From Candidatus Panguiarchaeum symbiosum (GTDB taxonomy: Archaea; Asgardarchaeota; Njordarchaeia; Njordarchaeales; Panguiarchaeaceae): a stretch of DNA of 64,000 bases. The position numbers were made by a program, and so were the translations under genes. The stretch covers positions 1 to 64,000 of the forward strand of contig JANJXX010000004.1 in the NCBI GenBank assembly GCA_024720975.1, in the 5' to 3' direction. The notes beneath the pieces are model-generated. The model was not told where the DNA came from and did no database searches. It worked only from the letters and a program-made list of their open reading frames with translations. Of the stretch, positions 27,726-36,640 are shown piece after piece (the stretch's first letter is position 1; every line of letters starts with the position of its first letter).

Positions 27726-29426
27726 TTGCTCTTTAAGCGACTTATTCCGGTTGAGGAGGCTCAAAACATTCTTATCTCCCATACAAGGAGAATCACGGAT
27801 GTTGAGGAAGTGGAGCTTGACAACGCATTAAATCGCGTAGCTGCCTCGGATATTTATGCTGAAGTAAATGTTCCCAATTTCGACAGAGCAACACTAGATG
27901 GTTATGCTATCATTGCTGAGGACGTATACAATGCATCAGAAGGAAACCCAGTTAGACTTCTCTTAAAGGGTTACATAAAAGCTGGTACCTATCCTCGAAA
28001 CTGTCTATCACATAATGAAGCTTTTAGAGTTGATACTGGAGCGCCCCTGCCAAAAGGAGCTAATACAGTTGTACCAATCGAATATACGAGCGAGGAGGGA
28101 GGTTATGTACTTGTTTTTCGTAGAGTTCCTCCTTGGGCTAACATTCAGTGGGCTGGGGAGGATATTGCTCGAGGGGAGATAATAGTTCAGAGGGGAACAA
28201 TTATAACACCTCGTCATGTGGGAGCACTGGCTGGTACTGGATATCATAAGGTTAAGGTTGTAAGAAAACCCAGAGTTGCAGTATTCTCAATTGGAGATGA
28301 GTTAATCACAACAGGCTCTGAATTATCGCCAGGTAAAATATATGACATCAATATTCACACAATTGCATCCTTAGTTAGGGAAAACTTCGGTGAGCCCGTT
28401 ATACTAGGTATAGCAAGAGATTCCCCTGATTCAATACTTGAAAAACTAGAAGCTGGATTAAAAATTGCCGACATCGTGGTGTCAACGGGAGGATCATCTG
28501 TTGGTCAGGCAGATTTTGTCCGCATGGCTGCGGAGAATCTTGGCGCTGAGATACTTTTCCATGGTGTTATGAGCAAACCTGGAAAGCCCGTTTTTGGTAG
28601 TAAAATTGGAGACAAGCTCTATATAGGTTTGCCCGGAAATCCTACCTCCGCTATTGTAAGCTTTATGCTTTACGTAAGACAAGTCATTCTAAAGATGCTT
28701 GGTGTAATACCCATACAAAGACTTCCAGCCAAAGTAAAGTTGAGAAGGAGAGAGTATGGCGAGAAAGGAAGAAGACTTTACAAAGCTGCCGCAATCAAGA
28801 GACTTTCTAATGAATTCCTATATGAATCTCTCCCGGCATCCTCCGAGTCAATTTCAACACTTTCAAAAGCTGATGCATATTTCATTATAGGTGAAGATGT
28901 AGAGTTTCTCGACGCAGGAACGCAGTTAGATCTAACGCCTTTCGATGCCAATTCCCAGCCTGCTGATATCTTCATAATTGGTGAGTTCTCACCGGCGATT
29001 TTAAGGACCATTTTCTCAACACTTGGCGATAGATATGCAATCAGATATATCAAGAGGAGTCACGAGGCTACAATAATGGCGATAAAGGATGGTATTGCTG
29101 ATATTGCTATACTTAGGAGTGAGCTAGAGGGATCTATAAAAGTAATCCGCGAGCTAGCTATAGCTGGTGACAAATCAAAAGGTGATGTTGTAACTGCTTT
29201 GAAAGACATTGAAGGCGTAGAGATTACACTAGTTGGTTCACATCACTCAGCAATATTAAGATATCTCAACAATTTGGCAGCCGCTGTTGTTGCACCAAAA
29301 GAGTTTCTAGAGCTTTATGGTATTAAAGACTACTCTATTATTGGATACGAGAACATCTTTGTATATGTTTCTGGGGACCTTAAAGAAATCGTTAAGGATG
29401 CAATAGAGAAACTTGGCAATATCTAG
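27726..29426 (+). CDS. moeA: MoeA fused to periplasmic-binding-protein-like domain
   Basis: A 566-residue protein. Residues 1-400 are a complete MoeA with NFDRATLDGYAI, VDTGAPLPKGANTVVPIE, VAVFSIGDELI, VSTGGSSVGQ and the GLPGNPTSAIVSF insertase loop. Residues 410-565 (starting FIIGEFSPAILRTIFSTLG, with an ADIAILRSELEG strand, AAAVVAPKEFLELYG) form one PBP/LysR substrate-binding-like domain, as in archaeal MoeA-PBP fusions but short. The domain may sense molybdate, tungstate or a cofactor precursor. TTG at 27726 lies behind GGTGG; the GTG at 27717 is inside that motif. This is the second moeA of the window. Confidence 0.87.
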   Translation: MLFKRLIPVEEAQNILISHTRRITDVEEVELDNALNRVAASDIYAEVNVPNFDRATLDGYAIIAEDVYNASEGNPVRLLLKGYIKAGTYPRNCLSHNEAFRVDTGAPLPKGANTVVPIEYTSEEGGYVLVFRRVPPWANIQWAGEDIARGEIIVQRGTIITPRHVGALAGTGYHKVKVVRKPRVAVFSIGDELITTGSELSPGKIYDINIHTIASLVRENFGEPVILGIARDSPDSILEKLEAGLKIADIVVSTGGSSVGQADFVRMAAENLGAEILFHGVMSKPGKPVFGSKIGDKLYIGLPGNPTSAIVSFMLYVRQVILKMLGVIPIQRLPAKVKLRRREYGEKGRRLYKAAAIKRLSNEFLYESLPASSESISTLSKADAYFIIGEDVEFLDAGTQLDLTPFDANSQPADIFIIGEFSPAILRTIFSTLGDRYAIRYIKRSHEATIMAIKDGIADIAILRSELEGSIKVIRELAIAGDKSKGDVVTALKDIEGVEITLVGSHHSAILRYLNNLAAAVVAPKEFLELYGIKDYSIIGYENIFVYVSGDLKEIVKDAIEKLGNI

Positions 29427-29444
29427 CTAATATCCTCTTGTTGC

Positions 29445-30632
29445 CTATGTCAATACATTAACGCCGTATCTCCTGAGTTCTGCTATCTGCTCTACTGGTA
29501 CATCACATTCACGAACGCTGACAAGTTTAAGCTTCCTATAACGCGCTGCTAGTCTTATTAGTGGACCTAAATCCCGCACTAAAGTACCGTCAAGATATAG
29601 TCTCTCGAGAGATTTTAATTCTTCTACTGCGGAAATTTCATGCACAAAGCAACCACTCATATCCAGAACTTTGAGGTTTTTCATTCGAGTCAGAACTGAT
29701 ATATCATTAATTAATGTATTACTAATATCAAGCAGCTCTAAGTTCAAAAGGTCCTCTATTTCGCATAGGGTACTTACCCTTGTATTAGATAAATTCAGCA
29801 CTCTCAATAACTTGAGGCCTCTTAAGAATTTAATACAATCAATCTCCGTGTTTCCAATGTCTAACACTTCAAGACGCTTGAGATGACCTATGGACTCCGG
29901 ATCATGTACTTTAGTAGTATTAAGATTTAGTTCTACGAGAGACTTCATGTTTTTGACGAAACTTATGTTTGAAACATGCGTAAAGTCCAGATGCAATACT
30001 TCTAAAACTCTGAGGGAGGATAATGCCTCGCACTCATAAATATCCGCCGCACTAAGTATTAGGCGCCTTAAACTCCTAAGCCGAGTGAGAAGTTTACAAT
30101 CATGGAATTGAGTCTTGCCCAGGTTAAGGCTTTCTAGTTTCTTCAATTTAGACAGAACTTGAAAGTTATCAACGGTTCTAACGTACCAGAGACTTAGCAC
30201 TCTCAAATTCTTTAGATTACCTAATGGAGTTATATCCTTCACATAGGTTTTATCTAATATTAGCTCCTCAAGTCTGCTGAGATAGGATAATTCTTCTATA
30301 CTATCGATATTTATACATCCCCGTAATGAAAGTCTTCGGAGATTCTTAAGGTGCTTTATGGGTGTTAAATCATTTATTCTAGTGTATGATAGATCCAACT
30401 CAGTGAGATTTTCGAGTAATTTTAATGGCTCTAAAGTTTCTATGAACTTGCAGTTATAGAGAGACAACTTCCTCAAATCTTTAAACTTCGAAACTAACTG
30501 CAAGTCCTTTATTCGAGTGTCACTCAAATCTAAGCAAACAATTTTACCCCGTTCTGTTTCATAGTAGACACTTTTTCCGAGTTCCTTAGAGATCCCCTCT
30601 ATACTTTCAATCTCATAGAGTTCTTTGTCCAA
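29445..30632 (-). CDS. Leucine-rich-repeat protein
   Basis: A 395-residue soluble protein made of about 15 tandem repeats of 22 residues with pattern L-x2-L-x-L-S-x-T-x-I-x-D-L-x-P-L-x2-L-K-N-L, the T or C position alternating. It has no signal peptide and no membrane helix, so it should be cytoplasmic. The consensus is closest to the bacterial/internalin-like LRR type, which builds a curved protein-binding solenoid. TTG at 30632 follows GGTG. It is the only gene on its strand between two rightward genes and has no obvious enzyme partner, so its target is unknown. Confidence 0.85.
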   Translation of the reverse strand: MDKELYEIESIEGISKELGKSVYYETERGKIVCLDLSDTRIKDLQLVSKFKDLRKLSLYNCKFIETLEPLKLLENLTELDLSYTRINDLTPIKHLKNLRRLSLRGCINIDSIEELSYLSRLEELILDKTYVKDITPLGNLKNLRVLSLWYVRTVDNFQVLSKLKKLESLNLGKTQFHDCKLLTRLRSLRRLILSAADIYECEALSSLRVLEVLHLDFTHVSNISFVKNMKSLVELNLNTTKVHDPESIGHLKRLEVLDIGNTEIDCIKFLRGLKLLRVLNLSNTRVSTLCEIEDLLNLELLDISNTLINDISVLTRMKNLKVLDMSGCFVHEISAVEELKSLERLYLDGTLVRDLGPLIRLAARYRKLKLVSVRECDVPVEQIAELRRYGVNVLT

Positions 30633-30711
30633 AGACGACACCGCCACTATTTATAACTGAAATTTTTGCTATTATCTTGAAACATCCCCCATCAATCCTA
30701 GGTGATAATAT

Positions 30712-31704
30712 TTGATATACTTTGTAAGTATAGTAGACGTTGAAAGCGAGGGAGGCATATCAAAGTGGCATTTTATTCACCCTGAAACACCAGAAGCACT
30801 TAGAAAACGACTATACGAATACAGAGATCTGATTTCTAGCTTTGCCTATGCGATTATAAGAGCTTTTGGAAGCGAAATTATCGGTGAAAAACTTAGAGAA
30901 TTAAAACTCTCGGATGTTCAAATAGTATTTAGCACCATTGAGCATAAGGGTCGTCTATATTATGTGATCTTCATAGCTGATATCCGAGACAATTCATCCG
31001 CTGTTGATAGAATATTTACAGCATTTTATAAAAAGTATTACAAGGATTTCGATTCAATACTTTCTGGTCCAATAATCAACACAACAATAGTCGATAGATT
31101 GAAAGCGGCCTTTGCACAATTCCTGTTCCCACATGCTAGACAGAACCCCCTTTTAGGGGCTAGAGACTTAAGACACTTCATTATAAGTTACTTAATGGCT
31201 GTAGCTATAACAGGACTACTAGCATTTATGACCTGGGTTATAAATAGGATCCCCCAACCTAGCTTAATGAATACCAATCCAATTCTCTTTGCGCTCATAG
31301 TTTTCCTGTTGATATTTGTCGCACCCGGTATACCAATAGGTATGATAACTCAATATCGGAGGTTTGCTTTCGCAGTAGCATATATGGACAGCCTAACAAT
31401 CACGCTTATATCGCTAGTCGTATGGAGAGATTTGCTTCTATCGTATGCTAGCTTTGCAGAACAATATGTGCCCGACGTTACAATACTCCTAGCTATAGGA
31501 GCCATACTAATTGGTGCAATGCTTGGAACAATGTTAATGTTCATATCATATGGAGTGGCATGGTATTTCGAGGCGAGAAGACTCACCAGTGTTAGATCCT
31601 TAATAACACTTGGAGCCCCCATCGAAAAGAAGCCACCAACAGAACTTGAGGAAGTTGAAATTCCGAGTCCAGAAGAGGTTTCGAGCACTGAAGAGAATCC
31701 TTGA
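30712..31704 (+). CDS. Longin-like sensor domain with membrane C-terminus
   Basis: A 330-residue protein. Residues 1-115 (IYFVSIVDVESEGGIS, LISSFAYAIIRAFGSEIIGEKL, VQIVFSTIEHKGRLYYVIFIADI, FYKKYYKDFDSIL) have the alternating strand-helix layout of a longin/roadblock-type domain. Residues 155-310 contain about five membrane helices, followed by an acidic Pro/Glu tail. TTG at 30712 follows GGTGATAATA, an excellent fit to the local motif. Longin domains partner small GTPases in eukaryotes and Asgard archaea; a Rag-like GTPase is encoded at 43.7 kb. The longin assignment is structural inference; the membrane part is seen. Confidence 0.65.
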   Translation: MIYFVSIVDVESEGGISKWHFIHPETPEALRKRLYEYRDLISSFAYAIIRAFGSEIIGEKLRELKLSDVQIVFSTIEHKGRLYYVIFIADIRDNSSAVDRIFTAFYKKYYKDFDSILSGPIINTTIVDRLKAAFAQFLFPHARQNPLLGARDLRHFIISYLMAVAITGLLAFMTWVINRIPQPSLMNTNPILFALIVFLLIFVAPGIPIGMITQYRRFAFAVAYMDSLTITLISLVVWRDLLLSYASFAEQYVPDVTILLAIGAILIGAMLGTMLMFISYGVAWYFEARRLTSVRSLITLGAPIEKKPPTELEEVEIPSPEEVSSTEENP

Positions 31705-31974
31705 AATGCTCCGTCTGTTCTCAATTTTACAATTTTCATCCCTTGCACTTTTTTAAACCACTGTAAAGTGTCACAAAAACTCAAATTGATGAAGATGTCA
31801 TATATGTACTAACATTAAGCGAGTTATTAATTGCTTGATAAGGTGTAGAATAGCTATAAGTAATCCCTTATTAATTTTCATGCCTTGAGTTTTTAGTATT
31901 GTTTTTACTAATCTTTTGAGGTTTTGACATTATGACGAAAAACATTATTTGCTCATCCATGATCGGTGGATTGA

Positions 31975-33510
31975 ATGTATATTAATACACTAAAGAATAC
32001 ACTAAAATACGTGTTAAGATTCCCGCTAGCAAAAGCAATAACTGGATCCGCAATAACAGCGATCCTTTGTATGCAGCTCGGTTTTCCCTGGAATATGTCT
32101 CTCACTTTGGCTGTGTTTGTTCTCACAGTTATTCTCGTCATTAGTGAAGCATTCAGTAGGGGTACTTCAGCGCTTATAGGTAGCTCCATCATGCTTATCA
32201 TTATGTATCTCTCAGGATACGACTTGATAGAATTTGTATCTAGTTCTATTGAGATCGAGACTATTCTTATCCTTATTGGCATTATGTTAATTGCAGCTGC
32301 TGGATTTAAAAGTGGATTTCTTTACTTCATTGGAATAAAGTTAGCAAAAATTTCAAAAGGGAATCCTATCAGACTTTACGTAATCCTAGCAATATTTGTT
32401 TACATTCTGGGCTATTTCCTTAACTATGAAACAATTGTGGCTGTTGGAGTCTCTCTTGCAATAGCCATATGCAGCGTTATGGGGATCAATCCACGCCCCT
32501 ACATCTTAATGACAATCTTCGTAGTAAATATTGCCGTATCTACAGCATTAATCTCCTGCGTTCCCAACATAGTCGTCGCCGCAACAGTTAAGCTTGACTA
32601 TGGATTTTTCATAGCTAACTTAGCACCAATAACCTTGGTGATGGTCCTAATCGTTTTCTATATTACACACTCTGTAATGCCACCAAGTAAATCTGTTGAT
32701 CCATTACGAGCGCTCGCTGTAGTGGATATGAATCCATGGTTATTCGTAAGAAGCAAGCTAGAATTCGCAATTTCATTCGCTAGCCTGGCAGGTTTCATCC
32801 TGGGCCTTCTACTTTTGCGCACGCACGGACTTATCATTGCTACCGTGCTATTCGCCGCATTGGTGCTTGCAACTTTTCGTAGAGCTGATGAATTACTCCG
32901 TGATATTGATTGGGATACAATCATATTCATCATGAGCTTCTACCTAATAGTTGGTGGTGTCGCTAAGCTAGGAATACTCAATATGCTTGCTGAAGGATTA
33001 CTAGGGCTTGCTGGGAGCAATATTTTCCTCCTATTGACAGTGTTGTATTGGCCAGCGTTGTTTATAAGTGGACTTTTGGAAGATCTTCTCTATGTGTTGC
33101 TGCTCATACCAATGTTAAGCCAAATTCTACTTCAGCCCGGATTTGAAATTTACAGAGAGTTCTTCTGGATACTCTTAATACTGAGTTGTAACGTTGGAGG
33201 AGTAATGACTACTTATTCCTCACCATATAATCTCATAGGCCTCGCTATAGCTAAAAGAGCTGGCGAAGAAATATCCAGTAAGACATTCCACAAGATAAGC
33301 AAGAGAGCGTTTCCCATTGTCAGCGTCATTACATACGCCTACCTGGTTGCATTACTATACTTTAGAGAGTACATTGGCATAGGAATAGCGTTAGCAATCA
33401 TAACTATGGTGCTCGTAATAGTTCATCGACTCGTCGGTATCAGTAGACTCCTACGAAGTATAATCTCAGAAACTGTGAGAATCCTTAAAAAAAGAGTGAT
33501 AAAAATTTAG
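31975..33510 (+). CDS. ArsB/NhaD/SLC13-type membrane permease
   Basis: A 511-residue integral membrane protein with about 11-12 helices in two repeats. Segments such as NYETIVAVGVSLAIAICSVMGINP and NVGGVMTTYSSPYNLIGLAIAKRAG (Asn- and Ser/Thr-containing broken helices) are the duplicated re-entrant features of the ion transporter superfamily that includes ArsB, NhaD and CitM. The solute could be arsenite, sodium or a dicarboxylate. ATG at 31975 follows GGTGGATTG. It converges with the ATP-cone gene immediately at its 3' end (no spacer). Confidence 0.8.
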   Translation: MYINTLKNTLKYVLRFPLAKAITGSAITAILCMQLGFPWNMSLTLAVFVLTVILVISEAFSRGTSALIGSSIMLIIMYLSGYDLIEFVSSSIEIETILILIGIMLIAAAGFKSGFLYFIGIKLAKISKGNPIRLYVILAIFVYILGYFLNYETIVAVGVSLAIAICSVMGINPRPYILMTIFVVNIAVSTALISCVPNIVVAATVKLDYGFFIANLAPITLVMVLIVFYITHSVMPPSKSVDPLRALAVVDMNPWLFVRSKLEFAISFASLAGFILGLLLLRTHGLIIATVLFAALVLATFRRADELLRDIDWDTIIFIMSFYLIVGGVAKLGILNMLAEGLLGLAGSNIFLLLTVLYWPALFISGLLEDLLYVLLLIPMLSQILLQPGFEIYREFFWILLILSCNVGGVMTTYSSPYNLIGLAIAKRAGEEISSKTFHKISKRAFPIVSVITYAYLVALLYFREYIGIGIALAIITMVLVIVHRLVGISRLLRSIISETVRILKKRVIKI

Positions 33511-34107
33511 CTATTCAATAGGCTTCTTTGGCTCAAGCGGCTCCCAGCCGAATTTAGCCCTAAAATCGTTCACCATTCTAATCGCTTTCTCCTTCGTCTC
33601 TGGGTCCATATGCTTAGATTTTAAGATCGCCATGAATAGAACCCATGTTCTAGCATTTATCACCTTCTTAGGAATGCCGTGATCATAATCCTCCTGGAGT
33701 TCCCTGATAATGGCAGCTACTTCCTCTATATCAGAAAGTCCTGGTTTGCCTATATCCCTAACCTCTCTACCCAGGTAAAGACTTCCCCTCTCTACAACAA
33801 CAAATTTACCCATTTCATAGGTAATCCTATTCTTGACTAACCTATCGTAGAATGTCCAGTTATCATAAACATTCGGAGCCCTCCTCTTTAACTCCGAGAG
33901 AACGAAAGACCTTACCGTCCTTGAGGTTACCTCCTTACTACCAGCAATCTTTTTCTCAACCCTATCGGCAATCTTCTCAGCAAGACTCCTTGAACCACCC
34001 GCTTTAACGATACTAGCAACGAGCTTCTCCCTATTATAGGGCTCAGCTGTTCCATCGACCTTCAAAATCATCGTCTCGATTTTTTCTTCCCTTCCTCTCT
34101 TAGCCAA
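33511..34107 (-). CDS. ATP-cone domain protein
   Basis: A 198-residue protein. Residues 10-95 form an ATP-cone (KVDGTAEPYNREKLVASIVKAGGS, AEKIADRVEKKI, SRTVRSFVLSELKRR, DRLVK), the nucleotide-binding module of ribonucleotide reductase and NrdR. There is no zinc ribbon, so this is not NrdR itself; the C-terminal half is helical and unassigned. It may sense ATP/dATP as a regulator. TTG at 34107 lies behind GGTGG; the longer GTG is the motif itself. A strong TATA-like element lies about 55 nt upstream. Confidence 0.82.
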   Translation of the reverse strand: MAKRGREEKIETMILKVDGTAEPYNREKLVASIVKAGGSRSLAEKIADRVEKKIAGSKEVTSRTVRSFVLSELKRRAPNVYDNWTFYDRLVKNRITYEMGKFVVVERGSLYLGREVRDIGKPGLSDIEEVAAIIRELQEDYDHGIPKKVINARTWVLFMAILKSKHMDPETKEKAIRMVNDFRAKFGWEPLEPKKPIE

Positions 34108-34160
34108 AATTACCACCAGTAAAAATTGGGACTACTTTCAAACAATGACTTTATATGATT

Positions 34161-34171
34161 ATATATAAATA
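34161..34171 (-). promoter_or_regulatory. TATA box of the ATP-cone gene
   Basis: The top-strand run ATATATAAATA reads TATTTATATAT on the coding strand, 54-64 nt upstream of the TTG start at 34107. This is a canonical archaeal TATA element and would give a leader of about 30 nt containing the GGTGG motif. Confidence 0.45.
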
Positions 34172-34300
34172 AGTTTAATTAGACGCACCCCCTTATAAGA
34201 AGTTGCTATCAACTCTAAACCAATCTCAAACCGCTCTAAAACAACCAAGCTAGTCCAAGCCAGTTCAACCAACCTTTCTCCAGGCTATAGCTCCTCATGG
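34172..34300. other. Intergenic A/C-rich stretch
   Basis: Between the ATP-cone gene and a small acidic ORF is a C/A-rich tract with loosely repeated 11-14-nt units of the form CTAAACCAATCTCAAACCGC. It has no coding frame. The units are too degenerate to call a repeat array. Confidence 0.3.
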
Positions 34301-34337
34301 ACCAGTGATATTTACGATTCCTAGAACCCCTTGACCC

Positions 34338-34547
34338 TTATGTATACAAATCTTCCTCTTCCTCCTCCCCTTCAGTAAGTCCCAATAGCATGTCTCCCAG
34401 ATCGTCCAGCTTCCTGGCTATCTCATTTATGAGATCTATTGCCTCAGCAAGAACTTTATCATCAATACTCTCAACATTCTTAGCACTTTCAATAAGTTCG
34501 TAAACTTTACTCCGCAATTCACGCAGAGAATTAAGCAAATCACTCAA
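34338..34547 (-). CDS. Small acidic helical protein, unknown function
   Basis: A 69-residue protein with two predicted helices (DLLNSLRELRSKVYELIESAKN and KVLAEAIDLINEIARKLDDLGDMLLG) and an acidic E/D-rich C-terminus. It could be a helical hairpin adaptor or toxin/antitoxin-like partner, but no family is recognised. TTG at 34547 follows GGTG with 6-nt spacing, which supports it as a real gene despite its size. It precedes the ATP-cone gene on the same strand by about 230 nt, too far to assume one operon. Confidence 0.55.
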   Translation of the reverse strand: MSDLLNSLRELRSKVYELIESAKNVESIDDKVLAEAIDLINEIARKLDDLGDMLLGLTEGEEEEEDLYT

Positions 34548-34828
34548 GACCAGCACCAGCCAAACGAAACTTTACCATGCAAAATACTATCAAAAAAAGC
34601 CATATATAACTGAACTTATCGATAGAACCATAAACAACAAGAAATTCTCCGTTGCTTCGGAAGTATACAAAATTAATCTATTTCCAGCTCCTTGAGTCCT
34701 TTAAAAATGGAAGAGAAAGCGGGAGGTTTATGTTTATAGAGCTGCCCCTACCTCTTTATTGCCTCCTCATATTAGTACTTTTCTAGACATGCCTCTAACT
34801 TCATGACAATATCTATTATCATGCGTGT

Positions 34829-36271
34829 CTAATACTCTCCGAGCTCTTTCTTATATATTTCTACTAGTTTTTCACCCCAGTTATCTATGTCTTTTAGTCT
34901 TCCTAGGAAGAATCTTAGGATTGGTGGTTCGTATACCCATTGTAATCCTTTTATTACTTCTCTGTTCTCGTATAGCCATACTAATCTATCTATCAAGTAA
35001 TCTGCATGTGATTTCAAATATGTTCTTCTTGGAAATGCTATTCTTATTAGTTCTAGGTCTGGGTATATCTCTCTTCCATCTTTATCTCTATCCATTGATA
35101 GTGCTCCTCTCTCCATTGATCTAATACCTGATGCTATGTAAAGTGCTGCTGCTAGTGATCCTGCAGGGTATTCGTTTCTCTTAACATGGGATAAGAATTC
35201 TACCGCGTCAATGTGAACTCCTAAGCCCCCTGGTGGTAGTATTACTGGTATTCCTCTTTTATCGAGTTCTCTAACAGTATAGTTTATTAACTCTAGCTCT
35301 GACCCTATGATACTCTCATCAATCATTTCTCTTAGTCCAACAGCCATTGCTGCAATCTCTCTAGTACTCATGCCCCCATACGTTAAGAATCCCTCGTATA
35401 CTGGTACATGGACAATTAATTTCTCGTAAAGCTCCCTATTATTAGTTGCTATTAGCCCTCCTCTAACTGATGGCGCTTTTCTGGCACTCATATATACTAA
35501 ATCAGCGTAGCTCACAAATTCTCTAAGTATGCTAGCTAAGCTTTTAGACTTATAGCCCGGCTCCCTCTCCCTTATAAAGTATACGTTCCAATCTATCATA
35601 CTAGCGTCTAGTACAAGTAGGACATTATATTTATCACAGAGCTCTCTCACCTCCTTAATATTCCTCATAGATACGGGTTGCCCTCCAAGGAGATTAGCTA
35701 CAGCTTCTATTCTAACAAATGGAACTCTATTACCAAACCTTCTAAGAATATCTTCAAGCCTCTCAATATCAATGTCACCTTTAAATGGGTATGTACTCCT
35801 CTTATCTAAGGCCTCCTTGACTGGAATCTCTATTATCTCACCACCAGCAAGCTCTATATGGGCTTTAGTTGTTGTGAAATGATAATTCATAGGTACAATA
35901 CTACCTTGCTTTACGAGAACCTTAGATATGATGTGTTCAGCGGCTCTACCTTGATGAACTGGTATAACATATTTAAAACCCATAAGCTCTTCTACAACAC
36001 TTGAAAGCTCGTAATACGACCTACTACCAGCATATGCGTCTTGAGCAGATATCATAGCTGCGATTTGCTTATCACTCATAGCATTAACGCCACTATCAGT
36101 AAGCATATCTATGAATACATCGTCAGCCTTTAAGAGGAAAGTGTTCCAGCCAGCCTCTCTAATGGCCTTAAGCCTTAAATCGATAGGTGGAAGGCTTAAC
36201 TTCTCAAAAACTCTGATCCTAAACCCGTCAACCTTAAGGAGTCCGCCATCATGAGACTTGACAACGATCAA
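34829..36271 (-). CDS. tpl: Tyrosine phenol-lyase family PLP enzyme
   Basis: A 480-residue beta-eliminating lyase aligned along its full length with bacterial tyrosine phenol-lyase. Conserved parts include LTDSGVNAMSDKQ, AYAGS (Tyr80, like Tyr71), VHQGRAAE (Arg109), NYHFTTT (TPL Phe123-Thr124 like), GGQPVS, the PLP lysine in SARK (Lys265), SMERG (Arg388, TPL Arg381 like), RIAFPRR (Arg410) and YEPPILRFF (Phe454, TPL Phe448 like). These last choices match TPL rather than tryptophanase. One odd change: the DATR motif that binds PLP O3' reads DASM, so the usual Arg217 is Met225. It cleaves tyrosine to phenol, pyruvate and ammonia if function is kept. TTG at 36271 follows GGTG. Confidence 0.85.
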   Translation of the reverse strand: MIVVKSHDGGLLKVDGFRIRVFEKLSLPPIDLRLKAIREAGWNTFLLKADDVFIDMLTDSGVNAMSDKQIAAMISAQDAYAGSRSYYELSSVVEELMGFKYVIPVHQGRAAEHIISKVLVKQGSIVPMNYHFTTTKAHIELAGGEIIEIPVKEALDKRSTYPFKGDIDIERLEDILRRFGNRVPFVRIEAVANLLGGQPVSMRNIKEVRELCDKYNVLLVLDASMIDWNVYFIREREPGYKSKSLASILREFVSYADLVYMSARKAPSVRGGLIATNNRELYEKLIVHVPVYEGFLTYGGMSTREIAAMAVGLREMIDESIIGSELELINYTVRELDKRGIPVILPPGGLGVHIDAVEFLSHVKRNEYPAGSLAAALYIASGIRSMERGALSMDRDKDGREIYPDLELIRIAFPRRTYLKSHADYLIDRLVWLYENREVIKGLQWVYEPPILRFFLGRLKDIDNWGEKLVEIYKKELGEY

Positions 36272-36479
36272 GTTGAACACCTAAACGCAGCTGGCCGTAC
36301 ATGATGATATAGCACTTATAAATTCGTTGTCATACATAGTAGACTCTAGTGGGATGACTGAGTTATATTGAACTAAGTGGTAACGTGGCTGAAGGACTGT
36401 TTTCTTTGCAAAAGTTTTCAAGCTGTTTTGACTACTATACGTACTTGGAATTAAAAATGCCCCACCCCAATGACGGCAA
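36272..36479. other. Intergenic region upstream of the tpl-like gene
   Basis: Between the leftward tpl-like gene and the transposon debris there are about 210 nt. ATGATGA at 36303-36309 and CTGA near 36358 loosely recall C/D-box sRNA ends but no internal box pair is visible. Nothing else can be supported. Confidence 0.4.
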
Positions 36480-36640
36480 AATAGCCATCAGGACGGAAGG
36501 ATATACCTATCCCTCGAAGCGGGCTCAGTGGTGCTCGTCGATGTAGCTCCCAATGAGCCTACAGTAGGTGGCAAGAACTAGGGGTGAGCCCCGTGTTGAT
36601 AGTATCGTGCTATCTAAAAACACCTAAACAAACCTGAACA
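36480..36640 (+). mobile_element. Probable IS605-type tnpB 3' end and omega-RNA remnant
   Basis: One open frame at 36480-36581 encodes 33 residues ending VVLVDVAPNEPTVGGKN, preceded by a stop; the neighbouring frame also gives a clean stretch, as if a frameshift separates two halves. This resembles the C-terminus of archaeal TnpB proteins. It overlaps a structured G/C-rich segment (GGGG-TGAG-CCCC at 36581-36592, then GATAG...CTATC) in the place where TnpB omega-RNAs lie, in a region much richer in G/C than its flanks. No upstream tnpB body is left. The call is from memory of such elements, so confidence is moderate. Confidence 0.4.

Noticed and set aside
36300..36362. C/D-box sRNA candidate (ATGATGA ... 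CTGA)
   Set aside because: The internal C'/D' pair is missing and the flanks do not pair, so the boxes are likely by chance.
36480..36520. SRP RNA helix-8-like CAGGACGGAAGG
   Set aside because: The GGAA tetraloop context is not followed by the conserved AGCA side, and a TnpB-like frame explains the region better.
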